Source: JBDNIO01 sp041688215
Lineage (GTDB): Bacteria; Pseudomonadota; Gammaproteobacteria; Nevskiales; Salinisphaeraceae
NCBI GenBank assembly: GCA_041688215.1
Contig: JBDNIO010000138.1
Location: 1-14,774 of the forward strand
Length of the DNA: 14,774 nucleotides
Direction of reading: 5' to 3'
Shown here in pieces: positions 1-6,069 of this stretch. Numbering within the stretch: the stretch's first letter is position 1; every line of letters starts with the position of its first letter. The translations under genes were made by a program, and so were the position numbers. Below the pieces are notes generated by a model, which saw nothing but the letters and a program-made list of their open reading frames with translations, was not told the origin of the DNA and ran no database searches.

Positions 1-485
1 GGACGACGGCGTTTACGCGATTGGCGAAGGCTGGCAACTAACTCGCTACGCAACGTGCCTCGTGGCAGCGCATACAACGCCGTATAGATCGTCTCGTGGC
101 TCAGGTGCAATGCGCGGGCATACGGGTGCATGCGCCGCAGTATGCCGCAGATTTGCTCGGGTGAATGCTTCGTACGTAAGAGCCGGGTGACGGTATCCCA
201 CAACGGCGCGCCGGGCCGAAATCGCCGCCGGCGGGCTTTGACGGCCAGTTTATTCGCCCGTTGCTGCGCCGTTACTGCGTGATAGCCTGGAACCTTGCGC
301 GGACGCCCGATGGGCGGGGACTTATCCGCTGGATTTCGCCAGCCATTGCGCCGTAATTCCCGGCTGACCGTGCTTGGGCTACGATCAACACAACGGGCAA
401 TTGCCCGTTGGGTCCAGCCTTGGCCCAGGCCCCATTGAATCATCGCTCGGTCTTCACAGCTGATCTGAGTGTAGTTTGTTCCCAT
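1..485 (-). CDS. IS30-family transposase, N-terminal part, cut by the window edge
   Basis: This is the first about 161 codons of an IS30-family DDE transposase, which cuts and joins element ends during transposition. The reading frame starts at ATG 485-483 and stays open to base 1, so the C-terminal catalytic DDE part lies outside the window. Visible features are an N-terminal helix-turn-helix (WTQRAIARCVDRSPSTVSREL, about residues 24-44), typical of IS30 DNA-binding domains, then a basic linker, RPGAPLWDTV, and the IS30-like stretch KHSPEQICGILRR followed by HLSHETIYTALYA. A purine-rich GGAGAAGG lies just upstream of the start. No stop or frameshift is seen in the visible part, so this copy could be intact. 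It is a different IS30 subgroup from the remnant at 1940-2211. Family assignment is firm; activity is unknown. Confidence 0.93.
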   Translation of the reverse strand, partial: MGTNYTQISCEDRAMIQWGLGQGWTQRAIARCVDRSPSTVSRELRRNGWRNPADKSPPIGRPRKVPGYHAVTAQQRANKLAVKARRRRFRPGAPLWDTVTRLLRTKHSPEQICGILRRMHPYARALHLSHETIYTALYALPRGTLRSELVASLRQSRKRRR

Positions 486-540
486 GCAACACCTTCTCCG
501 TTATCTTGGAATAGTGTTGCACTTCTAGTTTGAACCCAAG
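486..540. mobile_element. Probable end of the left IS30-family element
   Basis: The non-coding stretch upstream of the transposase start should hold the element's terminal inverted repeat. The best candidate is the segment around 508-537, read on the minus strand as GGTTCAAACTAGAAGTGCAA followed by CACTATTCC. An 8-bp inverted repeat (TGCAACAC at 485-492 and GTGTTGCA at 514-521) links the start codon to this end. The exact outer boundary and target duplication cannot be set because the other end is outside the window. Confidence 0.6.
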
Positions 541-616
541 ATCACGTTTTTTTGCGCATCAAGAAAAGGTGGCTCGCCATCAAGGCGAAACCCAAGAATG
601 AGAAAAACTTAAAACC
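541..616. other. Short intergenic stretch between IS30 and the desaturase
   Basis: This is AT-rich sequence after the IS30 end and before the stop of the minus-strand desaturase. I see no gene and no convincing terminator hairpin. Confidence 0.5.
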
Positions 617-1429
617 CTACTTCGTACCCTTCGTACCAAAATAAATCTCCGGCTTGATCCCAAAATCATGCTGAATCGCCAGATCCCGCTTACGCAATTC
701 CGGCTCCAGCAACGCCCACATCTCGCCATTGCGAAAAAACGGCGTGCGCGGAAACAGATGATGGAATAAATGAAAATTCTGGTATTGCAGCAGCGGCGAC
801 ATCAGCCATTCCCAGCCCTCTCGTATGGTCGTCGCGCGAGTGAAATTTTGACTCTGTGGCGTGTCGTGTGGCTCATGCGGCAACCAGAAAAAAGCAAAGC
901 CCAGGGTCAGGGACGTAATCCGCGTAGGAATAAACCACAAGAACAGGACTTCCAAACCAAAACCCAGATATGTCAGCACCCCAAAAGCTGTGAGAGTCAC
1001 AGATATCATGACCAAAGTAGGCTTCAGGTGCTTGTAGGCAACCGTATCGCCAGAACGCAGCACGAATATAAAATACCAGATATCAATAAACATCCAGCGG
1101 AAAAGCCCCAGACTGACCATGGGCGAAAAAGCCAGCAGGCTGAACTGACCGAGCGCGTCGTTAAGTTTCCGGTTGCTGGAGACGGAGCGGTGAATGGAAT
1201 CGTGTATGACGCTAAAAATCAGATACCCGACCAGGCCATTGATCAACGCACCCAGCCACAGCGGTATGCTGCCAATCACAGCCAGCGCAATGGTTGTGAA
1301 AAATACCGACAGGCACACGAGCATCATCCAGATCGTGGGCCAGGCCACGCTCGGGGTGCGCGTGATTTGCCTTATGCGCTCTGCGCTATCAGGCGCTCTA
1401 AGGGCAGCCTGTATTTGTGAGAGTGTCAT
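617..1429 (-). CDS. Membrane fatty-acid desaturase family protein lacking the second His box
   Basis: The protein has 270 residues and belongs to the integral-membrane fatty-acid desaturase/hydroxylase superfamily, di-iron enzymes that desaturate or hydroxylate acyl chains in the inner membrane. Box 1 is HDSIH (residues 76-80). HEPHDT follows at 185-190, and the last box is HLFHH within QNFHLFHHLFPRTPF (H220, H223, H224). Hydrophobic membrane segments flank these boxes. The family's middle HxxHH box, expected shortly after a FRW-type motif, is absent: FRWM (110-113) runs straight into FIDIWYFIFVLR, the stretch that normally follows box 2 and its loop. The protein is also some tens of residues shorter than usual. 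I chose ATG 1429 because the longer frame begins with TTG at 1444. The Shine-Dalgarno is weak. The frame is intact, but I infer that the iron site, and so activity, is probably lost. Confidence 0.85.
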   Translation of the reverse strand: MTLSQIQAALRAPDSAERIRQITRTPSVAWPTIWMMLVCLSVFFTTIALAVIGSIPLWLGALINGLVGYLIFSVIHDSIHRSVSSNRKLNDALGQFSLLAFSPMVSLGLFRWMFIDIWYFIFVLRSGDTVAYKHLKPTLVMISVTLTAFGVLTYLGFGLEVLFLWFIPTRITSLTLGFAFFWLPHEPHDTPQSQNFTRATTIREGWEWLMSPLLQYQNFHLFHHLFPRTPFFRNGEMWALLEPELRKRDLAIQHDFGIKPEIYFGTKGTK

Positions 1430-1517
1430 GGGTAATCCGTGCAACTACGCACTTGCCGGGGATATGCCTGCTATCTTGCCACATCCGGAATTACGTAAAC
1501 GGGCGGCCAGGCGCCTT

Positions 1518-1939
1518 TTAATCTGGCCCCGCCGTACCGGCCCCAAATCCCACTCTGCACACAAAAGTTTCGATAACGCTATACACCCCGAAAGCCACCA
1601 GCCCTATCCCGGCAATACCCAGCAGTAAACGCCCAAACGCCAGCTCCTGCACCCACAGCAATGCGCCTTCCAGGCCGCGCGCCTGATCAGCTTTCAGGGT
1701 AATCGCCGCGTACACCACAAAACAACCCACTGGCAGAAACAGCAGGCCACGTGCAATAAGTCCGAAGCGGCTTACCGGATCAATCCAGAGCATGGCCCAG
1801 GGGCTGGCGCTAAACCAGCGTCGAAAGCCCGCAGTTACGCCTTTGTAAATATGCGCGAAGCCGGCAATCAGAATGCCACCCCGCCTGCAGCCACCGCCCA
1901 ACGGCCCAGCGGCCAGGCGAATATCTGTGCCACCAGCTC
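1518..1939 (-). pseudogene. DUF1206 membrane protein, C-terminal remnant with a frameshift
   Basis: The C-terminal part matches the DUF1206 family, small membrane proteins of unknown function made of repeated two-helix units. Typical stretches are AGFAHIYKG, then SRFGLIARGLLFLPVGCF, then ARGLEGAL and GIGLVAFGVYSVIET near the end. The 5' part is missing. A preceding family-like piece, ELVAQIFAWPLGRWAVAAGG, lies at about 1939-1880 in another frame. A one-base deletion near 1870-1877 (GCATTCTG, where GCATTTCTG would keep VAFLIAGF in frame) explains the shift. Upstream of 1939 the sequence becomes an IS30 transposase with no gap. The gene was therefore truncated at an IS30 junction and has since drifted. 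No start site remains. Confidence 0.82.
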
Positions 1940-2142
1940 GCGCGCCGGCGTGCAACCGCACGATGCTCGGCGGCCAAATCATTGTAGTGACCGCCCAATA
2001 CACAGCGTCCACGCTTGAGCTCGCGGCTGATCGTACTGGGGGCACGCCCCAAGCGGCGTGCGATCTCTGCCTGGCTCAGACCAAATTGGGAACAATACAA
2101 AATACTCAGCCGTTCATTGGCGTTAAGATGCTGGTAGGACAT
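1940..2142 (-). pseudogene. IS30-family transposase, N-terminal fragment only
   Basis: From ATG 2142 about 68 codons are typical of an IS30 transposase N-terminus: an MSYQHLNANERLSIL opening, then a helix-turn-helix (LSQAEIARRLGRAPSTISRE, about residues 22-41) and AEHRAVARRRAS. Similarity stops abruptly near 1939, where DUF1206 sequence begins. The frame runs on to 1810 only by chance. The DDE catalytic part and the far end of the element are gone, so this is a dead remnant, probably left by an IS-adjacent deletion. A GGAG lies 9 bases before the start. It is not the same element as the copy at 1-485. Confidence 0.88.
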
Positions 2143-2211
2143 CGCAGGGTCTCCGTGATTTGTGAAGGTGTCGTAACCCTCAAGTTATCGGTTTTCCCTG
2201 TGATGTCCTAC
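2134..2211. repeat. 16-bp inverted repeat at the surviving IS30 end
   Basis: Positions 2134-2149 (GTAGGACATCGCAGGG) and 2196-2211 (CCCTGTGATGTCCTAC) are inverted copies with one mismatch, separated by 46 bases. The inner copy overlaps the transposase start codon. The outer copy probably belongs to the element's terminal repeat and contains the start codon of the downstream PAP2 frame. Confidence 0.8.
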
Positions 2212-3111
2212 TTTTACCTCAGCCGTTGCACTTTGGAATTGAATCTACCTTTACCGTTCTGGCAATTATTGCTTGCCCTGCTGGCCTTGTTATTTGGACT
2301 GCGCCTGCTCGCCTGGTGGGCTTGGAGCGTGCTGGTCCTTGGCGGCACCAGCCTATCGAGCCGTACCAAAAACGCCAGTGGCTTGCGCGCCTTGGCAGCG
2401 AAGTTTCAGCAGCGCTGGCCGCGCCTGTACCAGTGGCTGGAGGGGCGGTTTTCGATCAAATCCTTCACCGGATTGCCGCTGACCTTAATGCTCGTATTCG
2501 CGGCCTATTTGCTGGTGCTCGGCGGCGGTTTACTGGAGGACCTGTTTGAGGATCAGGATCTTACGCAGTTGGACCAGGCAATTAACCAGGGCTTGAATAT
2601 TCTGCGCGACCCAACTTTCCTGGCGCTGTTCGGCTGGATTACGGCCCTGGCCAATAACACGACCTTGTCCGCAATCACCCTGGTTTCTGTAGGCTTTCTG
2701 TGGGCGCACGGGCGCAAGCTATACATCCCCGGTCTGCTGTTGTCGATCATAGGCTCGCAGGCCATTACCTGGCTGGGCAAATTCGCCATTGCACGCGAGC
2801 GCCCGGATTTCATTACTTTCGCCAGCGCGGCGTCGCCTTCGTTTCCGAGTGCGCACGCAACCGGCGCAATCGCCGTGTACGGCTTTATTGCTTACGCGAT
2901 TGCACGCGATCTTGCCGGCGTGCGCCGGCGCTTTGAGCTGGGCTATTGGGCCATCGCATTGATTGCGATGATTGCGCTCAGCCGAATGGTGCTTAGCGTG
3001 CACTACGCCAGCGATATCGCCGCCGGGCTGATGGTGGGCGCCTTCTGGTTACTGGCCGGGTTCGCGCTTACCGAATATCTGCGCGAACGGGCAAAGCGGG
3101 AAAATTACTGA
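2203..3111 (+). CDS. PAP2-family phosphatase, membrane protein, 5' end altered by IS30
   Basis: The product is a 302-residue membrane protein with a C-terminal PAP2 acid-phosphatase domain, the family that dephosphorylates phosphatidic acid, phosphatidylglycerol phosphate or undecaprenyl diphosphate. Three signature stretches are visible: KFAIARERPDF (K-x6-RP), PSFPSAHATG (PSxxSAH, with H in place of the usual PSGH form) and SRMVLSVHYASDIAAG (SRxx-x3-H-x3-D). About five hydrophobic segments lie around them, preceded by an N-terminal hydrophobic stretch. Similar sequence forms the C-terminal half of DedA-PAP2 fusion proteins, so an N-terminal part may be lost. The frame stays open upstream to 1873, but that is antisense to the IS30 remnant. 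The first ATG after it (2203) itself lies in the IS end and has no Shine-Dalgarno. The stop overlaps the convergent permease gene by 7 bases. Confidence 0.87.
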   Translation: MSYFYLSRCTLELNLPLPFWQLLLALLALLFGLRLLAWWAWSVLVLGGTSLSSRTKNASGLRALAAKFQQRWPRLYQWLEGRFSIKSFTGLPLTLMLVFAAYLLVLGGGLLEDLFEDQDLTQLDQAINQGLNILRDPTFLALFGWITALANNTTLSAITLVSVGFLWAHGRKLYIPGLLLSIIGSQAITWLGKFAIARERPDFITFASAASPSFPSAHATGAIAVYGFIAYAIARDLAGVRRRFELGYWAIALIAMIALSRMVLSVHYASDIAAGLMVGAFWLLAGFALTEYLRERAKRENY

Positions 3112-4466
3112 TTCGTTTCGCCTTCCGGTGGCGCCTCGCCACCAACTAAAAGCACGGTTGCAACCACGCCCACCAGCAACCCAATCCAGGGCTCAAACAG
3201 CGCCAGCGACATGCCGGTAAGTAGCACCACGCCGCGCTCGGTGGGCTGGCGCGTCATCGCCATGGCCACATAGGCGCAGGCAAAACCGGTCAGGAACAGG
3301 GTCAGCGAGAGGGCAATGCCGAATAGCGGCTTGAGGCCGGTGAGCAGCGGCAACAGAAAATAGATAAACGGAATCCCCATGAAATAGTAGGACGCAATGC
3401 CACTGTGCAGGGAGTTCATTGTCTGCGGTCCGTCGCGCCAGCGCTGCACGATGACCACGTGCACGCCGGTCCACAAACTGCCCTGGGTGGGCGAAAACGG
3501 CGCGGCGATCGCCATCAACCCATTCCGAATCGCCAGACTCAAATGCGTGCGGGTGGTGTTGACATCTATTTTTTCATCGGGGCGTTTTTCGCCGGCTTCA
3601 CGGATAATTTCGTTGCCGGTAATCAAGTCCCCGAACACCAGAATATAAATAATGAACGACAGCGGCGCCGCGGCCAGCAACATCTCCACACTCGGCCAAC
3701 CGATGGCAAACGGGGACACCTTGGCCCAGGTTTCAACAAATGGCGGAATCAGGATGCCCCATTCGATGTTATAGGACACCTCGCCCACTACGGGTCCGAT
3801 AAACGCCGCCGCCAAAAAGCCGGGCAATAGCCCAAGGCTAGCAAGCCACGCCAGCCAGGGATGGCGTAATTTAAGGCTTTGCAGGGGAATGGAGAAAATC
3901 AGAATCAGGCAAATGCTGCAGGCCAGTACTGTGGAGATCGGCTGCGCCAGCAAATATTCTTCGGCGTCGTCCAAAAATACGCGCTTGAAGGCGGCAATGG
4001 CCGCGCCCATGATAATGCCGGCTTTTAGCGCGGTCGGCATAATGCCCATCAACCAGCGGCCAATGCCGGTTACCCCGAATACTGCAAGCATAGCTGTCAG
4101 AACAAGGGTCAAAGCCGTCATCGCCTGGAACCGCTCAACCGGCGTTGCATAGCCCGCGAGCACAAACGTTAGGACCAGCGGCAACGCTGGTGTGACCCAG
4201 CCAGGCGCATAGGGTTCACCGAATACAATCGGCGCCACGCCGATCAGGAATCCACTCATCGCCGACATGGCAATGGCCTGTTCAAACGTCAGGCCGAATT
4301 GCGTGGTCATTAACGGCACCAGCGCGAGCCCCGTGGCCGAGGCTAACGCCATCCCCTGCAGGAATTCCGGCCAGCACAGTTTCGTGTGGTAAAACGGCAG
4401 CCGGAAAGTGAATGGGCCCCAGCGCCAGCCGCCTAGCTCCACCGCGACGTCTTCCTGATTCGCCAT
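3105..4466 (-). CDS. Multi-pass inner-membrane protein, putative permease (NCS2/SulP-like)
   Basis: The protein has 453 residues with roughly 12 strongly hydrophobic segments, a short hydrophilic N-terminus and an acidic C-terminal tail. The overall pattern recalls the nucleobase/sulfate permease superfamily (NCS2, AzgA, SulP): long glycine- and proline-rich helices such as GVAPIVFGEPYAPGWVTPAL and a conserved-looking cytosolic segment, GDLITGNEIIREAGEKRPDE, near residue 280. I could not place a diagnostic family motif, so the substrate is unknown and the permease label is an inference. The start at 4466 has a strong Shine-Dalgarno (GAGGAGGGGAG directly upstream). The gene is convergent with the PAP2 gene (7-base overlap) and divergent from djlA. 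No defects are seen. Confidence 0.8.
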   Translation of the reverse strand: MANQEDVAVELGGWRWGPFTFRLPFYHTKLCWPEFLQGMALASATGLALVPLMTTQFGLTFEQAIAMSAMSGFLIGVAPIVFGEPYAPGWVTPALPLVLTFVLAGYATPVERFQAMTALTLVLTAMLAVFGVTGIGRWLMGIMPTALKAGIIMGAAIAAFKRVFLDDAEEYLLAQPISTVLACSICLILIFSIPLQSLKLRHPWLAWLASLGLLPGFLAAAFIGPVVGEVSYNIEWGILIPPFVETWAKVSPFAIGWPSVEMLLAAAPLSFIIYILVFGDLITGNEIIREAGEKRPDEKIDVNTTRTHLSLAIRNGLMAIAAPFSPTQGSLWTGVHVVIVQRWRDGPQTMNSLHSGIASYYFMGIPFIYFLLPLLTGLKPLFGIALSLTLFLTGFACAYVAMAMTRQPTERGVVLLTGMSLALFEPWIGLLVGVVATVLLVGGEAPPEGETNQ

Positions 4467-4646
4467 CTCCCCTCCTCTTGTTCTACTTCAGGAGAAGATA
4501 GCAGATTTAACGCGGTTAACGCTTTGGCACCGTTTGTCGCCCAACAGATTTTTCGCATACCGCATAGGCTACTGCCACGCTAACTGGCGTGTAGTCGGCC
4601 AGATTCAACCACGCAAGCCGGATGGTTTCCGGGTAAAATAGCGCGC
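4467..4646. other. Divergent intergenic region between the permease and djlA
   Basis: This 180-base spacer should hold the promoters of both flanking genes. It contains a small hairpin, CACGC(taactg)GCGTG, near 4577-4592. On the plus strand a TAAAAT hexamer at 4634-4639 lies only 7 bases before the djlA start. No gene is seen here. Confidence 0.5.
4634..4639 (+). promoter_or_regulatory. Possible djlA -10 element
   Basis: TAAAAT within GGGTAAAATAGCGCGCATG resembles a -10 box (TATAAT). It is so close to the ATG at 4647 that transcription would begin at or beside the start codon. No clear -35 is seen at 17-base spacing and no Shine-Dalgarno precedes the ATG. Confidence 0.35.
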
Positions 4647-5408
4647 ATGAATTTTGCAGTGATTGTCGGTGGCCTAATCGGCTACCTGAACGCGGGTTTT
4701 TTCGGCTCATTAATCGGCGCGGCGCTCGGCTACGGCATAGGTGCGGTGCTGCAGCGTGGCCTGTTGCGCGCAGGCCTGGGCCAGATTCAGTCGCAATTTC
4801 TGGACTCCACGTTCGCCGTAATGGGCGCGATGTGCAAGGCCGATGGCCAGGTGACCGAGGATGAGATACGCGTTGCCGAGGCGCTGTTCGACCGCCTGCG
4901 CCTGACTGGCGAGGCGCGCGAGAACGCCAAAGCCGCGTTTAACCGCGGCAAGGCGGCAGACTTTGATCTGGACGCCGAAGTCGCCCGCTTCAAAGCCGCC
5001 TCGCGCGGCGCCCGCCCGCTGCTGCAGATGTTTTTGCAGGTACAGATTTCTGCCATGGTGGCGGACGGAAAACTGCATCCTGGCGAGCAGGAAATGCTAC
5101 GCCGGGTGGCGCGGGGACTGGGCCTTTCGGAAGCGGAAATCCGGCAACTGGAGGCCACCCTGCGCGGCGGCGCCAGCGCGCCGGGGCAATCAACACAGGA
5201 CCAGCTCAAGGACGCCTACGAAGCGCTGGGGGTGTCTTCCGATGCCAGTGACGCGGAGGTAAAGAAAGCTTACCGCCGCCTGATGAGCCAGAATCACCCG
5301 GACAAGCTCGCCGGCAAAGGTATGCCGGAAAGCATGCGTGAAATGGCTGAGCGCAAGACCAGTGAAATCAGTAACGCCTACGACATTATCCAGCAGGCCC
5401 GGGCATAG
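4647..5408 (+). CDS. djlA: DjlA-type co-chaperone (TerB-like plus J domain)
   Basis: The product is a 253-residue membrane-anchored DnaJ-like co-chaperone that stimulates DnaK ATPase; in E. coli DjlA affects envelope and capsule signalling. Domain order is typical: a glycine-rich N-terminal membrane segment (residues 1-35), a TerB/DUF533-like helical domain (about 50-175, with ADGQVTEDE and ADGKLHPGEQE, the two acidic repeats of that fold), then a C-terminal J domain (about 187-252). The essential HPD tripeptide is at 217-219 within SQNHPDKLAGKG, as expected for DjlA. Length and architecture match the family. No Shine-Dalgarno is visible and the start may be leaderless. Downstream lies a terminator, and no defect is seen. 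Confidence 0.95.
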   Translation: MNFAVIVGGLIGYLNAGFFGSLIGAALGYGIGAVLQRGLLRAGLGQIQSQFLDSTFAVMGAMCKADGQVTEDEIRVAEALFDRLRLTGEARENAKAAFNRGKAADFDLDAEVARFKAASRGARPLLQMFLQVQISAMVADGKLHPGEQEMLRRVARGLGLSEAEIRQLEATLRGGASAPGQSTQDQLKDAYEALGVSSDASDAEVKKAYRRLMSQNHPDKLAGKGMPESMREMAERKTSEISNAYDIIQQARA

Positions 5409-5416
5409 TCAAAACG

Positions 5417-5450
5417 CAAAAAAGCCATGAAAAAAACCACGGCTTTTTTG
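5417..5450. terminator. Bidirectional rho-independent terminator
   Basis: CAAAAAAGCC (5417-5426) and GGCTTTTTTG (5441-5450) form a perfect 10-bp stem with a 14-base loop. The stem has an A-tract on one side and a T-tract on the other, so it can end transcription from djlA on the plus strand and from the csbD-lipoprotein pair on the minus strand. Confidence 0.82.
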
Positions 5451-5488
5451 TAACCATGCTAGGCTGACCCAGCCACATAGAGAATAGA

Positions 5489-5650
5489 CTAGGTGTTGTC
5501 GTCTATCTCGTCGTCGGCTTCTTCAATGCCTTCATCGATAGATTCACCAGCATTTTCCAGGCCACTGTCCTGCTCGCAGCCCGTCATTCCGGCAGTGGTG
5601 CCGCCGATGATGAACAGCGCAAGCATGAATTGCAGTAAGTGTTTGGCCAT
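5489..5650 (-). CDS. Small acidic lipoprotein
   Basis: The product is a 53-residue putative lipoprotein. It has a basic start (MAKH), a hydrophobic core (LLQFMLALFIIGG), a lipobox-like MTGC with Cys25, and then a very acidic tail rich in Asp and Glu (EQDSGLENAGESIDEGIEEA). Such entericidin-like peptides are usually outer-membrane lipoproteins of unknown role, often stress-induced; I do not recognise a named family. I chose ATG 5650 because AAGGA lies 7 bases upstream. An ATG at 5674 with AGGGAG in front is also possible and would add 8 residues. It lies just after csbD on the same strand (stop-to-start spacing 5 or 29 bases), so the two probably form an operon. Confidence 0.75.
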   Translation of the reverse strand: MAKHLLQFMLALFIIGGTTAGMTGCEQDSGLENAGESIDEGIEEADDEIDDNT

Positions 5651-5679
5651 TACAGATTCCTTAAGCGTTTGCATATCTA

Positions 5680-5874
5680 TTAGCTCCCTTTGAGGTTATT
5701 CAGTTTCTCGGCGATGGCTTCTTTGGTATCGCCGTATTTCTGCTGAATTTTGGCAGTCAGCTCTTCGGTGTTGCCTTCAGCCTGCTGTACTTCATCGTCG
5801 GTCAAGTCACCCCATTGCTGTTTTACTTTAGCGGTGAACTCGTCGCATTTACCTTCGGCTTGATCTTTATTCAT
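5680..5874 (-). CDS. CsbD-family stress protein
   Basis: The product is a 64-residue hydrophilic protein of the CsbD/YjbJ family, small abundant proteins induced by general stress, of unknown biochemical role. It shows the family pattern of two repeated units: AKVKQQWGDLTDDEVQQAEG, then AKIQQKYGDTKEAIAEKL. An E. coli-like gene would be named yjbJ. The start at 5874 has no purine-rich Shine-Dalgarno. The gene is head-to-head with the DUF1328 frame, with only 14 bases between the two starts, so each promoter must overlap the other gene. It is followed by the lipoprotein gene. Confidence 0.88.
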   Translation of the reverse strand: MNKDQAEGKCDEFTAKVKQQWGDLTDDEVQQAEGNTEELTAKIQQKYGDTKEAIAEKLNNLKGS

Positions 5875-5888
5875 AGGGCGGTTTCAAC

Positions 5889-6068
5889 ATCGATAGCTTA
5901 CATGCGCTATGGGCACTCATTTTTCTGGTCGTCGGTTTAATCGCCGGTGTGCTGGGCTTTAGCGGCATCGCCGGTGCGACCACCCAAATCGCCTGGATAC
6001 TGTTCGTAGTCGGTATTATCCTGTTTATTGTGTTTATAGTGATGGCCGCCGACCCCGGTTATAGATGA
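5889..6068 (+). CDS. DUF1328 small membrane protein, no canonical start codon
   Basis: An open frame from 5877 to the TGA at 6066-6068 encodes a clear DUF1328 (YtjA-like) protein: LHALWALIFLVVGLIAGVLG, then FSGIAGATTQIAWILFVVGI and a final hydrophobic run. These are two-helix membrane proteins of about 55-60 residues found with stress genes. The expected start is 3-4 residues before LHALWAL, yet no ATG, GTG or TTG exists there. The codon in the right place is ATC (5889-5891), with AGGGCGG 7 bases upstream as a good Shine-Dalgarno. Either ATC is used as a start, or a start ATG was lost by one G-to-C change. The upstream in-frame stop is TAG at 5874-5876. Family assignment is firm; functionality is uncertain. 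Confidence 0.75.
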   Translation: MDSLHALWALIFLVVGLIAGVLGFSGIAGATTQIAWILFVVGIILFIVFIVMAADPGYR

Positions 6069-6069
6069 C

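Noticed and set aside
770..1628. Long plus-strand open frames across the desaturase region.
   Set aside because: They are antisense to a clear desaturase and have unnatural composition (many His, Gln, Arg); they are GC-driven shadows.
1873..2202. An upstream extension of the PAP2 reading frame by 110 codons.
   Set aside because: It is antisense to the IS30 and DUF1206 remnants and has no PAP2-family or membrane-protein sequence; it is open by chance.
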